From Cacajao melanocephalus (lineage: Eukaryota; Chordata; Mammalia; Primates; Pitheciidae), in NCBI GenBank assembly GCA_963573385.1, contig CAUYLG010065661.1, positions 1 through 64,000 on the forward strand: a stretch of DNA of 64,000 bases, read 5' to 3'. Positions 23,628-33,330 of this stretch are shown here, piece after piece (position 1 is the first letter of the stretch; the number at the start of each line of letters is the position of its first letter). A program made the position numbers and the translations under genes. The notes under the pieces are model-generated. The model did no database searches and was not told where the DNA came from. It worked only from the letters and a program-made list of their open reading frames with translations.

Positions 23628-24540
23628 AATATCTTCTTTCCTTGAGTGCTCTCTTCAGCCCTGGAGGTAATCATTATGACCCCAGATCGCTTCTCCAGAT
23701 TCTTTTGATTGTCTAAAATCTAATGTCTTTACTAACTTTTTACTGGATCTTCGACCTTCTTGGCAGGGTCCTCAGTTAATTGGACCACAGTTTTGAGCTG
23801 TTAGCTTGACACCATAAGTGGTTGGTTGTGCTTTTAAGAAACACAATGTCATGTTCCAAACTAAAACATCACACACACTTGGCACGAAATATCATATCTT
23901 TATATGACATTTCAAAGATATCACGAAAAAGAAACCTACCATCTCTAGTATGTTAAAACATTTCACCATATTGGAAAAGTGTACAGAGCATGGGTTTGTA
24001 TTTTTTACATAATTTTACTAATCATTAATTTTAAATCTCCATAAGTAGTAACACAAAAATGGGTAGATCTTGCTCAAATAATATATTAAAATATTTAGAG
24101 GAGAAAGGTATTAAGTCATTTTAAGAAAACTCAGATCAATTTTTATTTTAGTAATTATCTACAAATGAATAATTACATTTAATAAGGCCTGTAAAGGCCC
24201 AAAACTCCAGCTATGATGTATGGAAAACCGAGCTCCAGGTCTGGACAAAAGGTAAGCATTGCATCCCAAAACACCAGAAAATGTGGAACTTAGTGTAAAT
24301 TGAGTATTCTTTTAGAATACTTAGATGCTCAATTATAAAACTAAGTTCTTCCTATGTAGTGCAGTCAAGTCAAAATAATCTCTTCTATGCAATATTCTTT
24401 ATATTACAAGTTATCTCATTCTATCTCTTAGCAGGTGTATGAACAATCAAAAGACCATCTCCCTCCCTTTTCTCTCCCTCCCTGTCTACATCTTTCCTCT
24501 GACACCCACACAATTAAATAGAAATCGAAGGTGTGGAAAG
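23628..24540. other. Single-copy sequence, no gene seen
   Basis: AT-rich, with a short C/T patch at about 24463-24490. Nothing else recognised. Confidence 0.5.
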
Positions 24541-24544
24541 GATC

Positions 24545-24705
24545 TCAGACCAGGGAATCCATTACTGTACAGATAAGAAATGGAGGCCAAATAGGATTAG
24601 CAACTTGCTCAGAACTCCACAGCTAAGAAGACACAGAATCCAAATACGTATCTTCTGCTTTCTGGCGCATTGTTCTTAATACCACACCATTGGATCGCTT
24701 CACTT
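24545..24705 (-). mobile_element. MIR-type SINE, antisense
   Basis: 'gtacagataagaaatggagg', 'gattagcaacttgctcagaa', 'ctccacagctaagaagacac' and 'gttcttaataccacaccatt' follow the complemented MIR body. Confidence 0.75.
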
Positions 24706-24914
24706 TCTCATTGCCTTTCTAGTGTTTTTTACTGCAAGAAACACTCTGGGGCACACTGTGTGCCATTAGAGCTCCGCAGATTTTCCTCAGAGGGCCCTTT
24801 GTCATGTGTGCCTCACGACTGGATTCCCCACTGCCAGACTTGGTGGTGGTGAGGGGATCTCTGTCGCAGGAGGGTGACTGTGGCAAGACTGGTCACTAGA
24901 TGTTGATTTCAAGT

Positions 24915-25030
24915 ATCTATCTAATCATTCTTTCAATAAACATTTATTGAGCACCTATTATTTACCAGACACTGTTCTAAATATCAGGCATATAGCAATG
25001 GACAGAACACTGTCTTCATGGATTTGACAT
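24915..25030 (-). mobile_element. L2 3' end, antisense (start of first L2 copy)
   Basis: 'cattctttcaataaacattt', 'attgagcacctattatttac' and 'cagacactgttctaaatatc' give the complement of the L2 terminus. The copy resumes beyond the simple repeats at about 25326. Confidence 0.85.
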
Positions 25031-25092
25031 TTTCACATGTCAAATGCATGTGAAAATGGATTTGACATGGGAGAGACAGTACACGAGCTAAC

Positions 25093-25134
25093 AGACATAT
25101 ACATACATAGACACACACATATATATACGTACAT

Positions 25135-25166
<32 letters not shown>

Positions 25167-25325
25167 AGATGTAAGAGACGGATGATTTATAGATAATAGG
25201 TAGATAAGTAGAAAATAGATAATGAAAGAGAAATAAGAGAGATGGATTATAGATAATAGATAGATGAAAAAGATGAGAGAGATGGGCAATAGATAGATAA
25301 GAGAGAGAGATAGTTGATAGACAGC
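25093..25325 (+). repeat. Compound (CATA)n / (GATA)n / (GAGA)n microsatellite
   Basis: About 230 bases. acat/atat units pass into a TAGA run (core 25146-25170), then decayed GATA-like units (gataataggtagataagtag) and GAGA units near 25300. It lies inside the first L2 copy. Translations of either strand give artefactual Tyr/Ile/Ser-rich frames. Confidence 0.92.
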
Positions 25326-26200
25326 TAGAGATTAAAAGTGTCAAATGGTGGTAACTTGACAACTCTGCGGAGAAAAATAAAGCCTGGCAGGGAATTAGGG
25401 AGCATAGGGAGTGGGGTTGCTATTTTTTTGGGTCCTCAGAAAAAGCCTCAGTGGTAGGGACTCTCTAATAAGATGACTGAGGAAAGAGAAGAAGAGAATC
25501 ATGCAACACATGGGCTTCTAGGGGACATATCCAAATCATAGCACCCACATTTTAAAGGTATTGCTCTGGCTGTTGTGAAATAGACTATAAAATTGTAAAC
25601 GAAGAAGCAAAAAGTCTAATTCAAATGCTCTTTCAATTCAGACAAAAGTTGATGGTAGCTTGGAGGTAGTGATGGAAATATTTAGCAGTGGTGGGGTGTT
25701 AGATCCATTTTGAAGGTAGGACCAACAGAACTGGCTGGTGACAAGAATTTGGGATGTGAGTGAGAAGAGTCAAAGAGATGCCCACTGGCCTTCTGATTGG
25801 ATACGTCAGATAGACCATTGGATGTAGGAATCTGGAGTCCAGGAAGAGTTTCAGACTACAGATGTAATGTTGCGACTCATCAACTTTAAGTGTAATTTAG
25901 CCATGAAACTGTACATTCTCACCTAGAAAGTGATGCAATATAGAAAAGGAATCCATGGATTGAGCTCTGGGACAATCTACAGTGCAGATATCAGGAAGAT
26001 GAGGAAGAAACAGCCAAGTAAACTGGGAAACAGTAGCTATGAGTTAGGAGGAGAAAAATCATGCATGAGTGGCAGTCAAAATACCAAGTGCAGAAAACAT
26101 TAAGAGAAGGAGAAATTGACCACCTGTGTCGAATGTTGCTCATAAAGTGACTAAGATGAGAACTGTTGGTTGCACAATCCATTTTGGAAAGAAATGGGTG
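25326..26200 (-). mobile_element. L2, antisense, ORF-derived part (first copy)
   Basis: The complemented L2 body is recognisable over about 870 bp: 'gcggagaaaaataaagcctg', 'gctctggctgttgtgaaata', 'ccattttgaaggtaggacca', 'ccattggatgtaggaatctg', 'tgagctctgggacaatctac', 'ggagaaattgaccacctgtg'. This is a long relic of the L2 reverse-transcriptase frame, with many stops. Confidence 0.8.
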
Positions 26201-26299
26201 TTAGAGACTTGACCTAGAAGGGCCTGAGGAGTGGTGGGAACAAAACCTGATGTTTCCTGTGTTCTATGAAAAAGAAAGCATAGGAACTGGAGACAGAGA

Positions 26300-26890
26300 T
26301 GGGATAAATGACTTCTGATACATCCTACCAGGATGAGTAAGGAAGGCTTCTTAAAGGAGATGAGATCAAACTGGTCTGAAACTTTGAGCAGAACTTTGAC
26401 AGGCAGATATCCTAGGAGAAGGGGTGTTTCTGGTAAATTCAACTTCTTGAGAAAAAAATTACTGGTGGGAAGGTCAAGGTATGCTAGCATGAAGAACAGC
26501 ACCTAGAGCAATGGAGTTAGATGACAAAAGGGGAGGTGTCATTGGAGGAGTGAATGGAAACACTGGGCAAGAGAGGAGGCTACACGATGGAGTCTGGGTG
26601 TTTTTCCTGCGTGTAGAGAATGGCATAGAACGTTTAGAAAAGGGTGGTGACATCATCTGATCTCAGGAAGATATCTCTAGTTCCAGTTTATTGGCTGGAG
26701 TTTCAGGAGAGAGGATGAGAGCAGAGAAGCCAGCTGAGATGCTGTCATGACAACTCAGGGGAGAGATAAAGAAAGGATGGACTAAGGCCTTGAAATTAAT
26801 CATAAAAAGCAAAGATTGAACAAAGTATTTCGGAGGTTTGACAGGATTTGTTAACTTCTTGGATATACAATAGGAAATGGGAAGACATTT
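26300..26890 (-). mobile_element. L2, antisense (second copy, in series)
   Basis: The order restarts nearer the L2 3' end: 'gtaaggaaggcttcttaaag', 'gatatcctaggagaaggggt', 'ggtggtgacatcatctgatc', 'gatatctctagttccagttt'. This is a second, independent or duplicated, L2 copy in the same orientation as the first. Confidence 0.65.
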
Positions 26891-27171
26891 GCAACCAAAG
26901 GCGTGTGGAGTTTTTGGTGATGTCATTAGCTGATGCAGCAAAGAGGACCTGACGAACAACAAATCTGGGGTCTGAACAACACTGTAGCCTGACCTGTGCT
27001 GCTAAGGAGGTTTGTGCCATTCTCTCTTCTCTCTCACACTCGCTCTCGACTTCAGTTTAACCACATACACGAAAATGAAGACATAGACTCTGAGATCCAT
27101 TTAGCCGCAGTAATCCAAGATTTCAGCTCTACCAATAAAATTTTAGTCTCTGCCTACCAAGTTTGAGGTAT

Positions 27172-27507
27172 CATTAAGAAATAGTACATAAACATCATCA
27201 AATACTTCATAGCCATAAAAAAGAATGAAATCATGTCCTTTGCAGTAACATGGATGCAGCTGGAAACCATTATCCTGAGCAAACTAATGCAGGAAGAGAA
27301 AACCAAATAGCACATGTTCTCACTTATAAGTGGGAGCTAAGCACTGGGCAGTCCTAGACATGAAGATGGGAACAACAGACCCTGGGGACTGCTTGAGAGG
27401 GGAGGAAGGAGAGGATTGGAAGCTTACCCATTGGGTACTATGGTCACTACCTTAGCCACGAGGTCATTTTTTGCACCAAGCCTCAGCAGCATGCAATGCA
27501 CCCATGC
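27172..27507 (+). mobile_element. L1 3' end, sense (5' piece, split by LTR)
   Basis: Reads 'acttcatagccataaaaaag', 'gaaatcatgtcctttgcagt', 'aacatggatgcagctggaaa', 'cacttataagtgggagctaa' and ends 'accaagcctcagcagcatgc'. This is a primate-era L1 ORF2 tail and 3' UTR. The remainder lies beyond the LTR at 27835. Confidence 0.92.
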
Positions 27508-27834
27508 CATCTCGAATTGTAATCCTCAAGAGCCAAGGGCAGGACCTGGTGGGAGGTGATTGGATCATGGAGGTGGTTTCCCCCACGTTGTTCCCATGAT
27601 AGTGAGTTCTCAAGAGATCTGATGGTTTCATAAGGGGGTTCTTCCCCTTTCACGTGCTCTCTCTCTCCTGACACCTTGTGAAGAAGGTGCTTGCTTCTTC
27701 TTCGCCTTCCACCATGATTGTAAGTTTCCTGAGGCTCCCTCAGTCATACAGAACTGTGAGTCAATTAAACCTCTTTTCTTTATGAATTACCCAGTCTTAC
27801 GTACTTCTTTATAGCAGTGTGAAAACAGACTAAT
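27508..27834 (+). mobile_element. MaLR solo LTR (MST/THE1-like), sense, 5'-truncated
   Basis: Matches from 'ctcgaattgtaatcctcaag' through 'ggcaggacctggtgggaggt', 'gagatctgatggtttcataa', 'cttcgccttccaccatgatt' and 'gtgtgaaaacagactaatat'. The first roughly 30 bases of the LTR are missing. The flanking L1 resumes with a shared 'catg', so this is an LTR nested in an L1. No internal retroviral sequence is present. Confidence 0.92.
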
Positions 27835-27900
27835 ATATCATGTAACAAACCTGCATGTGTATCCATTGAACCTAAAAGCAGAAAAAAATTTAAAAATAAA
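27835..27900 (+). mobile_element. L1 3' end, terminal piece
   Basis: 'catgtaacaaacctgcatgt' and 'gtatccattgaacctaaaag' complete the interrupted L1 and run into an A-rich tail. Confidence 0.9.
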
Positions 27901-28414
27901 GTTTTTCTCTTTTTGAACTTAAAAGAAATCAGTATGCAAATATTCAAAGGGCATATAGAAAAGGGCCTAAGTGGAACTTCTAAGGGTGGCCAAAACTTAA
28001 AGATGTGAGGATCAAGTATCTGGAGTATAGAGGGATCTAATTTAGCTCCTGGCTGTGGAGGAGAAGCCTGTGACAGTGTTGGCTTTCTGGAGCTGTAAAT
28101 GGGTTTATCCCTGGCAACTAGGAACAGCCTGAGCCTCCAGCAGCGCTGGGCCATGCTTCCCTTCCAAGGTTTGCAGTCCCTGCCACTGTACACAGAGTTG
28201 CATGACTCCACCTTCAGAAGCAGAGCCTTGGTTCCTTTAGGTATGCTGCTATGAAAGCCTAAACTCATACACATTTTGAGAGAAGATTCAGCTGAAGTGC
28301 TTAAAAAGGAAGTTTTCTCATCAGATTTGGGGACCCAGTGGTCTCCTGTCTTACTCATTTTTCTATCTGATTGAATGCACGCCAGATCTTTCTGCTAACT
28401 CTAGCAGGGGACAT
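27901..28414. other. Single-copy sequence, no gene called
   Basis: A 192-codon minus-strand frame spans 27780-28358. Its C-terminal third is antisense L1 and LTR sequence, and the remainder has no recognised domain. No promoter, splice signals or polyadenylation arrangement support it. Confidence 0.5.
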
Positions 28415-28480
28415 GTCCTTGGGGGCATGATGCCTGGAACATAGTAGGTGCCCAACAAATATTTGTAGTCTCCTGGTCAG
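28415..28480 (+). mobile_element. L2 3' terminus, sense, short
   Basis: 'gcctggaacatagtaggtgc' followed by 'ccaacaaatatttgtag'. Confidence 0.6.
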
Positions 28481-28696
28481 ATTGCTCAGAGGAGAAGAAT
28501 ACTGAGATTAGAGAAACTTGCTACTCAGCACATCCTTTTTGCAGGAGGCTGGAAATAAACAAACAAATAAAAAAGGCAACTAGATAGAGGCAACTTCCTA
28601 CTTCCACATGTAATGCTTTCTAGAATACATACATGAAAGACAAACAATAGATCAATAGACTCACAGACTAGAAAGGGAGTTTTCAGTGGAGTTAAA

Positions 28697-28857
28697 CACA
28701 TACACACACTGACACATACACACTCACACACAAATGTAGATTTATTTCTCAATTTGATCTCTCTCTTAGAACTAATTCCAATATGGAAACGCACACATAC
28801 ACACACATACATATTTATTTCCTAACTTGATCACCTTTAGATCTAATTCCAATATTG

Positions 28858-28901
<44 letters not shown>

Positions 28902-28946
28902 TTATTTCCTAATTTGATCTCACATTTAGACCTAATTCCGATATTG
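28697..28946 (+). repeat. Three-copy minisatellite with a (CA)n core
   Basis: Three successive units each contain a CA run followed by a shared segment of about 50 bases (tttatttcctaatttgatct ... ctaattccaatattgaaa). The units lie at about 28697-28789, 28790-28860 and 28861-28946. CA content differs: interrupted in units 1 and 2, a pure (CA)20 at 28861-28900 in unit 3. The non-CA parts differ at a handful of positions. Confidence 0.9.
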
Positions 28947-29475
28947 ATCTAGTATCTTGTATTTTCTCTCCGGTGTAGTTCCACCCAACCTTTAATTCAC
29001 ATTGAGCCCTCATTAGTCCAATGAGAGGCTGAGTCAGAGTTTCCTCCTAGAAGCACACCTAAACATTCCTGTCTATTGTGTGGTGTTTATAAAAACAGAC
29101 ATTCCTGTTGCTAGTCTCTACTTATTTCTAGTCTCTTTCTTACTTCAGCTTTCCACTCCTACTTCTTAAATAAGGACAAAAATCTAACTCCATCATCAAG
29201 TAATTTTACAAACAGGAACTGCTGTATAGTTAAGCATGGGTGTGTTGACAAAACGGAAGTGGTAGCTGGCAAGAGCACACAAGTGATATTTGGAATGATT
29301 GTTAATCATTTCAGGAATCAAATCCCAAACATCTACAAGAAATGCAGCTGCGAAGGGTAAAGCCTAATGGGCAAAAGTGCCCAAAACGTAAAGTGTGAAA
29401 GTTTGGGTTGTCTTGTCAAATACGTGTGATCTTTATAAATCTTATTGTTGAGCACTTATAAGACTGGAGCAGAGT
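28947..29475. other. Single-copy sequence, no gene seen
   Basis: No repeat or coding signal recognised. Confidence 0.5.
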
Positions 29476-29715
29476 ATTAACATTTATTGCACTCTTAACT
29501 GTGCAGCAGGCATTGTACATAGTGGCTATACATATGTGTGTGTGTGTGTATATATATATAATATCATTTATTCTTTTCATTAATCTTATGTTGATGTATT
29601 ATGATTTCCATTTTTCAAGTGAAAATACTGAGTTCAAAGACATCAGTAACTTGCTTGAGGTCACAGAGACAACCCATGTAAATGTGGGGTCCAGTTCTCC
29701 TTCAGGGGCACTGGT
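29476..29715 (-). mobile_element. MIR, antisense, containing a (TG)n(TA)n expansion
   Basis: 'agtattaacatttattgcac', then a TG/TA run at 29533-29562, then 'ccatttttcaagtgaaaata' and 'cttgcttgaggtcacagaga'. The microsatellite sits inside the MIR. Confidence 0.75.
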
Positions 29716-30064
29716 CACTGCAGGACATTTTGGGTGGTCTGCAGCATAACCTGAAAGCAATGCGAGCTTGCTCCAGGAGTTCTTGTCTTCAGGCACTTTG
29801 ATACTTGGGATCTTGTCACGCTACAGTGATTTCCTGGCAGGAAACAACAATTAGGTGCCTGTGAAACACCCTGGCATCTGTCCATCCTCCATGAATGCAG
29901 CCCGATATAACTGCCCCCCGCCACCCCAGCCATCACAGAAAACACACTGGGTTTAAGGCTAATGTGTTCTTTTAATAGTTAATTCTGGAAGCCTACCAAG
30001 AGCTGCCATCATTTGAATTTGGCATGATTTCATTGATGCTTGTTGCTCATAATCTCATTATTCT

Positions 30065-30300
30065 CCAGATGTTAACATGTTTTTGTGTGCAGCTAATTTT
30101 TCTTTTGCCAATTATCTCTATCAGAATTGTAAGGCAATTATCTTTCTGGTTATTTATTTGCACATGTATTTTACTAAAAGGTAAGCTCCACGAGGGTAGG
30201 GAACGTGTTTTTGTTCAGTGATTACAACTTTATAGCCCCAAAATAGTGCCTGAGGTGGGTGTGTGCCTAATAAATACTCATCATTTGAATAAATAAGCGA
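30065..30300 (+). mobile_element. L2 3' end, sense
   Basis: 'ggtaagctccacgagggtag', 'ggaacgtgtttttgttcag' and 'gcctaataaatactcatcat' with a final 'gaataaataa'. Confidence 0.8.
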
Positions 30301-30368
30301 AAAGTGTCCCCATCATTTTCCTGTTATGTGGAGGCTATGAAAACAGAATGTTTAAAACGATTATGAAT

Positions 30369-30656
30369 GGGCTGGGCTTAGCAGCTGACACCTGTAATCC
30401 CAACACTTTGGGAGGCCAAGGCAGGTGAATTGCTTGAGCTCAGGAGTTCAAGACCAGCCTGGGCAACAAGGCAAAACCCCATCTCTACAAAAAAATACAA
30501 AAATTAGCTGGGCATGGTGGTGGGCATCTGTAGTCCCAGCTACTTGGATGGCTGAGGTGAGAAGATCCCCTGACCCCAGGAGGCGGAGGCTGCAGTCAGC
30601 CAAGATCACACCACTGCACTCCAGCCTAGGTGACAGAGAGAGACCCTGTCTTACTC
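30369..30656 (+). mobile_element. AluJ-like, sense
   Basis: 'gctgggcttagcagctgaca' to 'gtgacagagagagaccctgt'. AluJ-type features include 'cctgggcaacaaggcaaaac' and 'ctgcagtcagccaagatcac'. The A-tail is absent, and the element runs directly into a TG/TA microsatellite. Confidence 0.93.
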
Positions 30657-31118
30657 TGTGTGTGTGTGTGTGTGCGCGCGCGTATGTATATATATGTGTG
30701 CGTGTGTATATATATACATGCACACATATATATATATACGTGTATATATGTATATATGTGTATATATATACACGCACACACATATACATATATACACGCA
30801 CACACACATACATATATACACGCACACACATATATCTATAAGCACACATACATATATGTATATCTATACGCACACACACATATACGTATATATATACGCA
30901 CACACATATACGTATATATACGCACACATATACGTATATATATATACGCACACACATAAACGTGTATATATACGCACATATATGTATATACATACACATA
31001 TATACATATATATACACACACAGACATATACGTATATATATACACACACACATATATGTGTGTATATACACACACACACGTGTGTATGTTTATACACACA
31101 CACACATATATACATATA
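30657..31118. repeat. About 460-bp (TG)(CG)(TA)(CA) alternating purine-pyrimidine tract
   Basis: Perfect purine-pyrimidine alternation runs uninterrupted for 179 bases (30657-30835), with further perfect runs at about 30865-30958, 30960-31022 and 31024-31089. Only a few phase breaks separate them. It includes a CG run (gcgcgcgcg) near 30674-30682. Translations of both strands give long Tyr/Ile/His/Val/Cys frames (up to 209 codons), which are artefacts. Confidence 0.97.
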
Positions 31119-31121
31119 TAT

Positions 31122-31238
31122 TTGATGATCTACACGTAGAAACTTGAACACTAACTTTTCTGACCATCTCATCATGACCACCTCAGCATGAGATGTTCCA
31201 AAAAATCAGTGTTCGTGTTTCTACGTGTAGATGATCAA
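31122..31238. repeat. 51-bp imperfect inverted repeat with 15-base loop
   Basis: Arms 31122-31172 and 31188-31238 pair at 43 of 51 positions. The outer 22 bases pair at 21 of 22, including ctacacgtagaaac with gtttctacgtgtag. It starts immediately after the microsatellite. It could be a MITE-like palindromic element or a hairpin formed by replication slippage. I do not recognise the family. Confidence 0.88.
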
Positions 31239-32445
31239 GTGCAAACTTTGGATCCAAAGGGGTTTATTTCTTGGGTCATACTTCTGGACTTTTTCAGGAC
31301 CATCATGTGTGATCCACTGTAAGAAAGCAAATCACTTATTTTAGCAACAATATTAGTACAAAATGACTTATGCTAACATTCGTCCTATATTTCAATTAAA
31401 AATAGTATGCTGAATAATCCACTTTTTATCATCTACAACACCTCTCCAGTCTGCATGCTTCATTAACTGACAATTTGTTATCTCTATTTTTAATCACTCC
31501 ATAAGAGATGGAATTAATTTTTCCTATGTCTTCTTTCATTTTCTTGGCTAAACACATCCATGTTTAATGATTTAAAAATATGGTCCCTGTTAGTCATTTT
31601 TCTGTCTTAAAAGCTGAACCTTAGGTGGACATTTTGGAGGCCTAGGAGGCATTTTTGTCCTCCTTGTTCAAGCTTTAAACTGTCCTTTTCCTTTCCATAT
31701 GAGTGACTGCAACCCACTTGATATTGGGCATGAAGTGTTTAAGAAGTATTGTCCAGAACTACTGCTGCCTGGGGATGGCAAATGATATTATGTGAGGTGT
31801 CGTGGTACTGTGCAAATAGGGAATTCATTTTCAATTCAAACTGCAAGCAGGAAGAGATGCTTCCCTGCCAAAGGGGGTTTCAAACCCCTCAATAATAGAG
31901 TGCATAGCAGACTCGGCCCAGCAGGAGAAGAAAAGGGAGCCACCAGCATAGAGGACACTGTGCCCAGGCCTGACACCCAGATTAGAGGATGGAGCCACAG
32001 TACACAGCAGCTACTGCTAAGGTTAACAAGTAAATATTCAGCTCTCACAGCCTCTCCTTTAAATAAACCCATAAGCAGAGATTTCAGTGTCTTGAATCAA
32101 GAAGTGGTCAGCTCAGGGCAGATCTCAGACTGGAGCCAGGCTCCAGAAAAGTTCTCCAATGCATGCTTTCTGAGAAGGGAGGAAGGCTGGTAACACTACC
32201 CAGGGGTGTCCTTTTACTCCTGTGGGTATAGATTCCTATGATAAAGGCTATGGACTTACTTATTATTAACAACAACAAAAACTTTATTTGGGGAATAGAG
32301 TTTATAAATAAACAACTTTGTAAGCATTCTATACAAATTCCTAGATGGCATAGTAGCCCTACTTCATTCATTACATTATTTGCCCAGAATCTTCAAAACT
32401 ACATAGGCAGAAGTTTTTCTGAGTATCCTCTTCCAGATCCGTACA
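31239..32445. other. Single-copy sequence, no gene called
   Basis: No repeat recognised. A 133-codon frame at 31792-32193 (+) and a 78-codon frame opposite it cover a moderately GC-rich stretch, with no recognised domain and no nearby splice arrangement. I leave it as noncoding. Confidence 0.45.
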
Positions 32446-32605
32446 TTTCGAGCTTTAATGGGCCTATCAATCACTTGGGGAGATTGTGAAAATACAGCTT
32501 CTCATTCAGAGGATGTGGATGGGGTCTTAGATTCTGAATTTTTAACAAGCACGCAGGCAATGCAGAATCTTCTGGTCCATGGACCAGCACTGAGTCACAA
32601 GGCTT
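32446..32605 (+). mobile_element. MER5A-like hAT DNA-transposon relic
   Basis: 'caatcacttggggagattgt', a 'gaggatgtggatggggtctt' block, 'gattctgaatttttaacaag' and 'aatcttctggtccatggacc' follow the MER5-type order. Terminal inverted repeats are too decayed to delimit exactly. Confidence 0.6.
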
Positions 32606-32879
32606 TAGTTTACACCATCTTGTACACAACTACAAAAACTAGTGATGCTGATCGTAACTTCACATAGACCATTACTCTACCTGGGAACCACTCCTCCCAA
32701 GTCACTCAAAGGCACTCAACATTAGTGAGCATTTTTTTGTGGGGGGGTGAGGAGAGTGGGAATTTCCTCTCCCACACTCTGAGGCTAATTTGTAATAACA
32801 CCTTCACAGGGTTTCTGATCAGACTGACTGGCTGTTTGTTGTTGCCCTTTTAAAATAAATGTTGGTATCTTTGGTCTGG
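32606..32879. other. Single-copy sequence with G-run, no gene seen
   Basis: Contains a G7 run (gtgggggggtgagg) near 32739 and nothing else recognisable. Confidence 0.45.
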
Positions 32880-33330
32880 AGGAGACAAAGGAAGTCATGT
32901 GACTTGGAATTCCTGGTGGTGTCTGGAAGATGGCTGTTCTGTTTCTCAAGCAAGGAGGAGGAGAACATATGGATATATTGCCGGGCTGCCCGTGCCATCT
33001 CCTGAATTGCCAGACCACGTTGTAAGGTGCAGCAGATGGCCAGAGCAGCGGGACGTGCCAAATGCTGCACTCCAGAGCCCTTCCGCAAGGTGCTTGCTCT
33101 GGGAGCAGTAGCAGAGCTCAGGAATATGCTTACGGCCCTTCACAAAGACAAATTATCTGGTAGCTCTTCAGATGCTGCTAGCAAAATCATCACATAGGGT
33201 GGATGATTTACCTTCGCTGTGCACTGGCAATTCAACATCGTATGAAGAAAGGGAGAAAAAACAACTTACTGAAAGTTTTCAAAATACAAACTTTGTTCCC
33301 GAAGTTCGAACAAAAATTGCCAATCCCTGA
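32880..33330. other. GC-rich, CpG-retaining repeat-free block
   Basis: GC is clearly above the local background at about 32975-33140. CpGs fall in 'attgccgggctgcccgtgcc', 'ccacgttg', 'gcgggacgtg', 'ttccgcaag', 'ttacggccc', 'ttcgctg' and 'catcgtat'. It is too CpG-poor for a classical island. Overlapping 65-89-codon frames on both strands have no recognised domain. Candidate regulatory element. Confidence 0.35.

Noticed and set aside
25093..25325. CRISPR-like or satellite array
   Set aside because: Units are 4 bp and decayed; it is an ordinary compound microsatellite in a eukaryotic genome.
27780..28358. 192-codon minus-strand open frame
   Set aside because: About a third is antisense L1/LTR sequence. 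The rest has no domain, and no promoter, splice or polyadenylation context supports it.
30448..31077. 209-codon minus-strand open frame and several others over 30.4-31.1 kb
   Set aside because: They translate an AluJ and an alternating TG/TA/CA tract, which is open in several frames by composition alone.
31792..32193. 133-codon plus-strand open frame
   Set aside because: Basic/Ser-rich random-looking protein with an opposing frame of similar quality; no recognised motif.
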